This document shows positions 6,388-11,819 of a stretch of DNA of 11,819 bases, one piece after another. Positions within the stretch are counted from its first letter, which is position 1. Every line of letters begins with the position of its first letter. The stretch comes from Candidatus Rokuibacteriota bacterium (GTDB lineage: Bacteria; Methylomirabilota; Methylomirabilia; Rokubacteriales; CSP1-6), in NCBI GenBank assembly GCA_003221595.1, contig QHSM01000385.1:1-11819 (forward strand), given 5' to 3'. The position numbers were made by a program, and so were the translations under genes. Below the pieces are notes generated by a model that was not told the DNA's origin, made no database searches, and saw only the letters and a program-made list of their open reading frames with translations.

Positions 6388-7786
6388 CCTCGAGGGGCGG
6401 CGCCGGCCGCGCCTCGGAGAGCCGGTCCGCCTTTCTTTTGTAGACCAGCGCCCCCCGAATGTTTCGCACGAGCTCATAGTCTCGTCCGAGCGCCTGCTCG
6501 AGAATGGCTTTCGTCTCCGGGTGGGCGTCCACGTACCAGGTGTTGGCTTTTTTGACGATGAAGAGCGGATGCATCTCGAGCAAACGCGTCATCTCGCTCT
6601 CCCGTGTCGCACCGGGCCCGGCGGCAACCTCGAGAACAGACTCCCGGACGATGTTCGACGGGTGCGTGACGACCCGCGACAACGGCTTCGTTTCGGTCAG
6701 CCAGTACACGAGATGGTGGTCCATGAGATAGATGGGCTCGCGTCGGACATTTTCGGTGCGTAGATAGTCAGCCAGCTGGTAGACGACGTCCTTGTCGCCG
6801 CGGAGGGTCTTCTTTCCCAGATCCCAATACGCGGCTGCCAGAACCCAGGCCGGGAACGCCAGGCCGACGGCGAGCAGGACAATGATGGGCCGGACGTGGC
6901 GGTGGCGCAGGAGCGTCGAGTAGAAATGCCCCGAGATCAGCGCCAGGAAGACGACGATCTGGATCACGTAGTGTCGGTAGAACGGCCCGCCGAAGATCAT
7001 CGAGCCGGTGACCGCGGCGACGCACGCGTACAGGAGCAGCGTCTGCCCCCGCTGGGGTCCGGCCTGTGTCGTCCAGTGGCGCGCCGTGAGGACGGTCCCC
7101 CCGAGAAATCCGATGACGATAGCGAGATGGTACTGAGCGAGCGTCGCGAGGAGGGCACCGAGCGCGGCGCCGGCACCGCGCTCCAAGTCGGCGTAGTACA
7201 GCGGAGCCACGATGGCCGACTCCACGAGAATCCTCCAGGTACCTGTCACCAGATAAGGCGCGCTGACGAGGACCGGCGGGAGAAGGGCCCCGAGGGCGTA
7301 CGACACCACGAGGCGAGCCACGCGTGCTCGATCGCGCGTGGCCGATCGGATCAGCAGGTCGATGCCGCCGAGCGCGGCCATGACCGGGACCATCGCGAGC
7401 GTCTCCGTCATGGTCGCCTGGCCCCCGGGAGCCAGCGACGCGAACACCACGGACATGACGGCGGCGAGCACGCCCGCCCGGGAGCCCCACAGACGCCGGC
7501 CGATCAGAAACGTCAGATAGGCCGACGCGAGCACGCATGCCGCGCCGAGCAGGCGAATTGCGATGATATGCCGGCCGGCCACGAGGATCGTGAGGGCGAA
7601 GCGGACGAACGCCCCGGGCGGTTTGTTGTCCCAGAGCTCCACGTACGGCAGATGCCCGTCCACCAGGCTTTGCCCGACCAGAATGAACGTGCTCTCGTCC
7701 CAGTCGATCAAGGGCGGGAAGAAGAACGGAAACCGGACCAGCAGGGTGACCAGCAGCAGGACGGCGAGCGGCGAACCGATCGTCAG
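6338..7786 (-). CDS. GT39/ArnT-like membrane glycosyltransferase
   Basis: A multi-pass GT-C glycosyltransferase resembling the dolichyl-phosphate-mannose/ArnT group (PMT_2-like). These enzymes move a sugar from a polyprenyl-phosphate donor to an acceptor on the outer face of the membrane. After a first helix comes the acidic loop IDWDESTFILVGQ (catalytic-type Asp/Glu), then LPYVELWDNKPPG, many hydrophobic helices up to about residue 330, and a soluble C-terminal domain ending GALVYKRK. No ATG or GTG precedes the acidic loop in frame. A TTG at 7711 would remove the first helix, which that loop needs in this family. I therefore extend to a CTG at 7786, which overlaps the stop of the upstream gene as CTGA. 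From 7711 inward the frame is certain. The last 30 or so residues are Pro/Arg-rich and overlap the permease gene. Codons AAA and AGA are commoner than in the neighbours. Confidence 0.82.
   Translation of the reverse strand: MTIGSPLAVLLLVTLLVRFPFFFPPLIDWDESTFILVGQSLVDGHLPYVELWDNKPPGAFVRFALTILVAGRHIIAIRLLGAACVLASAYLTFLIGRRLWGSRAGVLAAVMSVVFASLAPGGQATMTETLAMVPVMAALGGIDLLIRSATRDRARVARLVVSYALGALLPPVLVSAPYLVTGTWRILVESAIVAPLYYADLERGAGAALGALLATLAQYHLAIVIGFLGGTVLTARHWTTQAGPQRGQTLLLYACVAAVTGSMIFGGPFYRHYVIQIVVFLALISGHFYSTLLRHRHVRPIIVLLAVGLAFPAWVLAAAYWDLGKKTLRGDKDVVYQLADYLRTENVRREPIYLMDHHLVYWLTETKPLSRVVTHPSNIVRESVLEVAAGPGATRESEMTRLLEMHPLFIVKKANTWYVDAHPETKAILEQALGRDYELVRNIRGALVYKRKADRLSEARPAPPLEVRAPGAPPRSARGQPG
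6389..6418. terminator. Strong GC hairpin just after the exporter operon (possible terminator)
   Basis: Starting two bases after the stop of the second permease, arms at 6389-6401 and 6406-6418 pair over 13 positions (one G-G mismatch, one G-T wobble) around a GCCG loop. A T-rich run (6432-6439) follows only 13 bases later, so it is not a textbook intrinsic terminator. The hairpin lies inside the coding tail of the opposing glycosyltransferase gene. Confidence 0.4.
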
Positions 7787-7998
7787 TGACCGCCGAGGCC
7801 GGGGATCGAGACCAGGAGATGGAGTGAGCCGCCGAGCTCGTTGAGCTTGCGCGTGTCCCAGCGCACGAACGCGTCCCGCTCCTCGTCCGACAGGTCGGCG
7901 TCGGCGAGGGCCCCGCCGGGATTCGCCCGGAAGCGATCGCGGAAGGCCGGGTCCTTCTTCAGCCGATAGAGCACGACGTTCGTCTCGTAGCGGCTCAT
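7783..7998 (-). CDS. Small LigA-type subunit of an extradiol ring-cleavage dioxygenase
   Basis: A 71-residue helical protein beginning MSRYETNVVLYRLKKDPAFR, with FRANPGGALADADLSDEERDAF in the middle. This is the core of the LigA family (PF07746 type), the alpha subunit that lies over the active-site entrance of protocatechuate 4,5-dioxygenase. It is much shorter than the 139-residue Sphingobium LigA and has only the conserved helical core. Its ATG overlaps the stop of the LigB-type gene (ATGA at 7995-7998), so the two subunits are made together. The C-terminus reads SIPGLGGH and its stop probably overlaps the CTG start of the glycosyltransferase. Identification rests on the motif pattern plus the LigB neighbour. 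Confidence 0.82.
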   Translation of the reverse strand: MSRYETNVVLYRLKKDPAFRDRFRANPGGALADADLSDEERDAFVRWDTRKLNELGGSLHLLVSIPGLGGH

Positions 7999-8840
7999 GC
8001 CACGTCCCACTCGAGCGCGGCGAGGTCGATGCGTCCCATCTCGCCGAAGAACCGGACCCGGGCGCGCGCGGGGCTCACCGCGCCCAGCAGCACCAGCCAG
8101 TTGAGCAGCTCGTGCGAGCCGCTCTCGTGAAGCTCTTTCGCCGTGAGGGCTGTCAGGGCCTCGTGGTCGCCCGCTTCCATCAGCTTGACGATGCGCCGGT
8201 CGAAGGCCGGGTCCGACTGGCCGACCCGCGCCAGCGACAGCTCTGGAAAGTGGCTGAGCCCGCCGGTCGCGACGACGGCGGCGTTCCACGGCCCCTCGGC
8301 CACCACGCGCGCGATGTGACGTCCGGCCGCGAAGCAGCGCTGCGCGGTCGGCTGCGGGGCCACGAAGCAGTTGACCCAGAAGGGGACGAGGGGCGGAACC
8401 GGTCGGTCGCCGTACAGCGTGGAGACCGGGCTCAGGAACGCGTGGTCGAGCGGCGCCGACCACGACGCGGCGAAGTCGAAGCCGGCCTGCACGCCCTTCT
8501 CCAGAATGCCGTTGGCCAGATCTTCGTGGAGGGGATAGCGCTCCGGGAGACCGTCGAGGGCACGGTCGAACTCGATCGCGTCCGCCTGGACCATGCGGCT
8601 CACCGAGCGGCCGACCCGGACGCAGAGGGCCGGCACCGCGTCGAACGAGAAGACGTTGAGGTGATCGTCGGCGACGACGACCAGCGCGTCGGGCGCGGCC
8701 GCCATGAGCGTACGTCCCATCGCCCGCACCACGCCGATCAGCTCCTCCACCATCCGTCGACCGTGCGGCCCGACGTTCTCGCCGTAGTAGTCGGGGTAGA
8801 GCACGTGCGACATCGCGGCCGCGTACACGATCCTGCCCAT
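7995..8840 (-). CDS. LigB-type extradiol dioxygenase catalytic subunit
   Basis: A 281-residue member of the LigB superfamily (PF02900), non-haem Fe(II) enzymes that open catecholic rings next to the hydroxyls with O2. His12 (MSH) and His60 (VVVADDHLNVF) match the two iron histidines of LigB. His197 in GGLSHFPE matches the acid-base histidine, and Glu244 in SHELLNWLVLLGA is the best candidate for the third iron ligand. The ATG at 8840 is chosen because GGGAGGG lies four bases upstream; an in-frame ATG at 8864 would add eight residues and falls in a dyad-bearing control region. Relatives act on protocatechuate, gallate or similar diols, and the residues visible here do not fix the substrate. 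First gene of the dioxygenase unit, facing the SDR operon. Confidence 0.92.
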   Translation of the reverse strand: MGRIVYAAAMSHVLYPDYYGENVGPHGRRMVEELIGVVRAMGRTLMAAAPDALVVVADDHLNVFSFDAVPALCVRVGRSVSRMVQADAIEFDRALDGLPERYPLHEDLANGILEKGVQAGFDFAASWSAPLDHAFLSPVSTLYGDRPVPPLVPFWVNCFVAPQPTAQRCFAAGRHIARVVAEGPWNAAVVATGGLSHFPELSLARVGQSDPAFDRRIVKLMEAGDHEALTALTAKELHESGSHELLNWLVLLGAVSPARARVRFFGEMGRIDLAALEWDVA

Positions 8841-8864
8841 GGGGCCCTCCCGGCGCCCCATCAT

Positions 8865-8902
8865 GCCGCGGAAGGCCTGACGCGTCGACCGGATTCCGCG
8901 GC
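8865..8902. promoter_or_regulatory. Operator-like dyad between the divergent catabolic units
   Basis: Nine-base arms GCCGCGGAA (8865-8873) and TTCCGCGGC (8894-8902) are perfect inverted repeats separated by 20 bp. Nearly at the centre lies the 8-bp palindrome GACGCGTC (8879-8886). The element sits 24 bases upstream of the dioxygenase ATG and about 75 bases upstream of the SDR start, so one bound regulator could control both directions. No regulator gene adjoins it. A cruciform or mRNA leader hairpin is the alternative. Confidence 0.45.
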
Positions 8903-8961
8903 CCGGCGCAAGACGCCGCATCGGTGGTAGGCTGTCGGGCGGCTCCACCAACACGGCCATC

Positions 8962-8966
8962 AGGAG
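8962..8966 (+). promoter_or_regulatory. Shine-Dalgarno site AGGAG deciding the SDR start
   Basis: AGGAG ends one base before an ATG at 8968, which is too close for initiation there, and ten bases before the in-frame ATG at 8977. The spacing therefore favours 8977 as the start of the short-chain dehydrogenase. Confidence 0.6.
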
Positions 8967-8976
8967 AATGACGGAC

Positions 8977-9726
8977 ATGGACAAGAAGGTTGCGATCGTG
9001 ACGGGCGCCGGGAGCGGGGTCGGCAAGGCGGTCGGGCTCGCGCTGCTGCGAGAGGGATACCACGTCTCGCTGGCCGGGCGGCGTAAGGACGCCCTGGAAA
9101 CGGTGGCGGCCGAGGCCGGTGACGCGCGCTCCCGAGCGCTGGTCGTGCCCACGGACGTGTGCGATCCCCAGGCCATTCGCTCGCTCTTCGCGCAGACCAA
9201 GAGCGCGTTCGGCCGGCTGGATCTCCTGTTCAACAACGCCGGCATCGGCGCCGCCGGGCTCCTGGAAGACCTGACCGTCGCACAGTGGAAGGCGGTGGTC
9301 GACACCAACCTGACGGGCTCGTTCCTCTGCACGCAGGAAGCGTTCAAGATCATGAAGGACCAGAACCCCCGCGGCGGGCGGATCATCAACAACGGCTCGA
9401 TCTCGGCCCACACTCCGCGGCCCAACTCGGCGCCCTACACCTCCACCAAGCACGCGATCACCGGGCTCACCAAGGCGACGTCGCTCGACGGCCGCAAGTA
9501 CGATATCGCCTGCGGCCAGGTCGACATCGGCAACGCCGCGACCCCGATGACCGAGCGGATGGCCAAGGGCGTCCCGCAGCCGAACGGCACCGTGATGATC
9601 GAGCCCACCATGGACGTGGAGAACGTCGCCAACGCCGTGCTCTGCATGGCCCGGATGCCGCTCGACACCAACGTGCTCTTCATGACGGTCATGGCGAACA
9701 AGATGCCGTTCGTCGGCCGCGGCTGA
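8977..9726 (+). CDS. Short-chain dehydrogenase/reductase (SDR), classical type
   Basis: A 249-residue soluble oxidoreductase with the classical SDR motifs: cofactor loop TGAGSGVGK (9-17), NNAG (86-89), Asn111, and catalytic Ser141, Tyr154 and Lys158 in YTSTK. Arg35-Arg36 after the second beta-strand suggest a preference for NADP(H) over NAD(H), an inference from position only. The start at 8977 (MDKKVAIVTG) fits the ribosome-binding site; an ATG at 8968 would add three residues. It begins the operon divergent from the dioxygenase pair and lies 27 bp upstream of the Ldh2-type gene. Such enzymes interconvert alcohols and ketones, and the substrate is unknown. A role in the same pathway as the dioxygenase is inferred from location. 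Confidence 0.94.
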   Translation: MDKKVAIVTGAGSGVGKAVGLALLREGYHVSLAGRRKDALETVAAEAGDARSRALVVPTDVCDPQAIRSLFAQTKSAFGRLDLLFNNAGIGAAGLLEDLTVAQWKAVVDTNLTGSFLCTQEAFKIMKDQNPRGGRIINNGSISAHTPRPNSAPYTSTKHAITGLTKATSLDGRKYDIACGQVDIGNAATPMTERMAKGVPQPNGTVMIEPTMDVENVANAVLCMARMPLDTNVLFMTVMANKMPFVGRG

Positions 9727-9753
9727 GTCCCGAGCCCGAGCGGAGAAACGGTC

Positions 9754-10842
9754 ATGCGTGTTCCGGCCCAGCAGGTTCGCCGTCAGCTCGTGTCCGTGTT
9801 CCGGGCGTGGGGGATGTCGGAGGCGCACGCCGACACCACCGCCGACATGATGGTGGAGACCGATCTCCGAGGCGTCGATTCGCACGGCATCGGGATGCTC
9901 CCGACCTACGACCAGGAATTCCGCAACGGGCGTCTCAACATGCGCCCGGTCTTCAAGAAAGTGCGCGAGACGGCCGCGACCGCGCGGGTCGACGCTGACG
10001 CCTCGCTCGGCCATCCGGCCGCCGCCTACGGGATGAACCTGGCGGTCGACAAGTGCCTCGCGGTCGGCGTCGGCGTCGTCGACGTGTTCAACTCGCACCA
10101 CTTCGGGGCGGCGGGCTGCTATTCGCGCATCGCGGCCGACCGCGGCGTGATCGGCATGGTGACGTCGGCGACCCGCGGCGTGACCATGGTGCCGACCTTC
10201 GGCGCCGAGCCGGTCATGGGTACCAACCCGCTCGCGTTCGCCGCGCCGGCGAAGCGCAATCCGCCGTTCGAGCTCGACATGGCGACCACGACCGTCGCCG
10301 CCGGGAAGGTTCGCGTGTACAAGCTGAATCACAAGCCCCTCCCGACCGGCTGGGTCGTCGATGGCGACGGCAAGACCGTGATCGATTCGGCCAAGGGCTT
10401 CCAGCACGTGACCGACCGCGACGGCGGCATCACGCCGCTCGGGGGCACGCGCGAGGCGGGCAGCCACAAGGGCTACGGGCTCGCGGTGATGGTGCACGTC
10501 CTGGCCGGCACGCTGGCCGGCGCGTCGTTCTCGCCGATCCGCAACCAGACGCAGAAGAAGTCCGATCCCCACAACATCGGCCACTTCTTCATGGCGATCG
10601 ATCCCCGCGCCTTCCGCGCCGAGGGCGAGTTCGAGGAAGATCTCGATCAGGTGATCGACGTGCTCCACAACGCCAAGCGCGTCGACGCGAACCAGCCCGT
10701 GCTGGTCGCCGGCGATCCGGAGCGGGCGAACAAGAAGGAGCGGCTCGAGCACGGCGTGCCGATCCCGGACGACCTGATGGACCAGCTTCGCGTCGTGGCC
10801 AAGAACGCGAACGTGCCGTTCCAGCTCGCCGGCGGGTCGTGA
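9754..10842 (+). CDS. Ldh2-family malate/L-lactate-type dehydrogenase
   Basis: A 362-residue NAD(P)-dependent oxidoreductase of the Ldh2/MDG family (PF02615), a fold unrelated to ordinary lactate dehydrogenase; members reduce or oxidise 2-oxo/2-hydroxy acids and related imines. Family signatures are ETDLRGVDSHGI (35-46), FNSHHFGAAGCY (112-123), the GTNPLAFAAPA segment (156-166), ELDMATTTVAAGKV (173-186) and SHKGYGLAVMV. Length is normal for the family. GGAGA precedes the ATG with a short spacer. The stop overlaps the GTG of the next gene (GTGA at 10839-10842), indicating coupled translation with the molybdenum hydroxylase subunit. The exact acid is not predictable; ureidoglycolate, sulfolactate and delta-1-piperideine-2-carboxylate enzymes all belong here. 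Confidence 0.94.
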   Translation: MRVPAQQVRRQLVSVFRAWGMSEAHADTTADMMVETDLRGVDSHGIGMLPTYDQEFRNGRLNMRPVFKKVRETAATARVDADASLGHPAAAYGMNLAVDKCLAVGVGVVDVFNSHHFGAAGCYSRIAADRGVIGMVTSATRGVTMVPTFGAEPVMGTNPLAFAAPAKRNPPFELDMATTTVAAGKVRVYKLNHKPLPTGWVVDGDGKTVIDSAKGFQHVTDRDGGITPLGGTREAGSHKGYGLAVMVHVLAGTLAGASFSPIRNQTQKKSDPHNIGHFFMAIDPRAFRAEGEFEEDLDQVIDVLHNAKRVDANQPVLVAGDPERANKKERLEHGVPIPDDLMDQLRVVAKNANVPFQLAGGS

Positions 10843-11819
10843 CCCAGACGGGCTGGATCGGCAAGCCGGTCAAGCGTGTCGAGGACGCGCGGCTTCTGAC
10901 CGGGCGCGGCGCCTACATCGACGATCACCCTCCGGTCGCCAACGCGCGCCACGCGGCGATCGTGCGCTCGCCGGTGGCCCACGCGAGGATCCGCGGCTAC
11001 GATCTGTCGGCCGCGCTGGCCCTCGACGGCGTCGTCGGCGTGCTCACCGGCGAAGACGTCGCCCGGCACACCAAGCCCTTTTCGGTCGGGGTCACGGCGC
11101 CGATCCACTACTACTGCGCGGCGACCGATCGAGTCCGGTTCGTCGGAGAGCCGGTGGCGATCGTCGTGGCCCGAAACCGCTATGTCGCCGAGGACGCCGC
11201 CGATCTCGTCCGGGTCGACTACGAGCCGCTCCCGGTCGTCGTCGATCCCGAGCGCGCGCTCGATCCGAGCGCGCCGGTCCTCCACGAGGCGGTCGGGTCG
11301 AACCTGGCCGGACATCGACGCCTGGTCTACGGCGATCCCGACGGCGCCTTCCGGGACGCCGACGTCGTGATCCGCGACCGGTTCAGCTTCCCGAAGTACG
11401 GCTCGACGCCGATCGAAACGTACGGCGTCATCGCGCGCTGGGACCCGCTCGACGGCGTGTGCACGGTGTGGTCGAACTTCATGGGGCCGTTCATCATGCA
11501 CCCCTTGACGGCGCGCGTGCTCGGTCTCGCGGAGAACAAACTGCGCTTCATCGTGCCGCCCGACATCGGCGGCTCCTTCGGCATCAAGTCGTCGATCTAT
11601 CCGTACATCGCCCTGATCGCTCTGGCCGCCATGCGGCTCGACGTGCCGGTCAAGTGGATCGAGGACCGGCGCGAGCACCTCCTGGCGTCGTCGAGCGGCA
11701 CGGATCGAGTCGCCTATCGCGAGGTGGCCGCACGCCAGGACGGAACGATCCTCGGCATGCGCTTCCGGTGGCTCGACAACGTCGGTGGCTACATCAGGAG
11801 CCCGGAGCCGGGTTGCAGT
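10839..11819 (+). CDS. Xanthine/CO dehydrogenase-family molybdopterin-binding subunit, N-terminal part (runs off right edge)
   Basis: The frame is open for 327 codons from a GTG at 10839 to the right edge. It begins IGKPVKRVEDARLLTGRGAY, the standard opening of CoxL/xanthine-dehydrogenase-type large subunits. An Ald_Xan_dh_C-like domain follows to about residue 135 (FVGEPVAIVVA, VDYEPLPVVVDPERAL), then the molybdopterin domain with PPDIGGSFGIKSSIYPY (GGSFG at 244-248). Typical length is about 750-800 residues, so less than half is seen. The loop that separates true CO dehydrogenases from other hydroxylases lies beyond the edge, so calling it CO dehydrogenase would be unsafe. FAD and 2Fe-2S subunits are expected downstream. 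These enzymes hydroxylate aldehydes, purines or N-heteroaromatics with water-derived oxygen. The four-base GTGA overlap with the Ldh2 gene makes co-translation likely. Confidence 0.93.
   Translation, partial: MTQTGWIGKPVKRVEDARLLTGRGAYIDDHPPVANARHAAIVRSPVAHARIRGYDLSAALALDGVVGVLTGEDVARHTKPFSVGVTAPIHYYCAATDRVRFVGEPVAIVVARNRYVAEDAADLVRVDYEPLPVVVDPERALDPSAPVLHEAVGSNLAGHRRLVYGDPDGAFRDADVVIRDRFSFPKYGSTPIETYGVIARWDPLDGVCTVWSNFMGPFIMHPLTARVLGLAENKLRFIVPPDIGGSFGIKSSIYPYIALIALAAMRLDVPVKWIEDRREHLLASSSGTDRVAYREVAARQDGTILGMRFRWLDNVGGYIRSPEPGCS

Noticed and set aside
8915..8955. A GGTGG/CCACC inverted repeat in the SDR leader as a riboswitch or attenuator
   Set aside because: The arms are only five bases long with a wide loop, and no known riboswitch pattern or T-run follows.
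7783..10752. A 989-codon open frame on the minus strand across the LigBA, SDR and Ldh2 genes
   Set aside because: Only its first stretch near 7783-7998 is a real gene. The rest is antisense to well-supported SDR and Ldh2 genes, and its Arg/His/Gly-rich translation resembles no protein; it reflects high-GC codon bias.
10647..11678. A 343-codon open frame on the minus strand at the right
   Set aside because: It is antisense to the molybdopterin subunit, whose opening and GGSFG motifs are unmistakable.
10839..11819. Naming the right-edge gene a carbon monoxide dehydrogenase (coxL)
   Set aside because: The active-site loop that defines CO dehydrogenases lies beyond the window, and the visible part is shared by the whole xanthine dehydrogenase family.

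Overview
The window is a GC-rich piece of bacterial chromosome with tightly packed genes, GTG/TTG/CTG starts and frequent 1-4 bp gene overlaps. The periplasmic adaptor (membrane fusion) gene and the FtsX/MacB-type export genes suggest a Gram-negative cell envelope. The catabolic content (extradiol dioxygenase, Ldh2-type dehydrogenase, molybdenum hydroxylase) fits a soil or sediment heterotroph. Composition and gene mix resemble uncultured Rokubacteria/Methylomirabilota or a deep-branching proteobacterium, but this is only an inference and no marker gene is present.

Left region (1-1796, minus strand): an AraC-family regulator, then a stand-alone response-regulator receiver domain, then (after a 1-nt gap, TAAcATG) the N-terminus of a membrane acyltransferase of the heparan-alpha-glucosaminide N-acetyltransferase-like family, which runs off the left edge.

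Exporter region (1924-6387, plus strand): divergent from the AraC gene lies a four-gene tripartite-type exporter: membrane fusion protein, MacB/LolD-type ATPase, and two different FtsX/MacB-type permeases. A candidate extended -10 promoter and a 20-bp dyad lie in front of it. The only sizeable gap in the operon, between adaptor and ATPase, is filled by three tandem copies of a 66-bp repeat. Each copy folds into the same GC hairpin, and within the hairpin only the loop differs between copies.

Middle region (6338-8840, minus strand): an extradiol dioxygenase pair (LigB-type catalytic subunit, then a very small LigA-type subunit) is followed by a GT39/ArnT-like membrane glycosyltransferase. These genes are chained by ATGA and probably CTGA overlaps. 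The glycosyltransferase tail overlaps the last exporter permease by 50 bp, end to end.

Right region (8977-11819, plus strand): divergent from the dioxygenase pair is an operon of a short-chain dehydrogenase, an Ldh2-family (malate/L-lactate-type) dehydrogenase and the start of a xanthine dehydrogenase/CO dehydrogenase-family molybdopterin subunit, cut by the right edge. A 9-bp-arm dyad lies between the two catabolic transcription units. Together they look like a pathway for an aromatic, heteroaromatic or hydroxy-acid substrate that the sequence does not identify. I found no RNA genes, insertion sequences or CRISPR arrays, and no stretch longer than about 200 bp lacks a gene.
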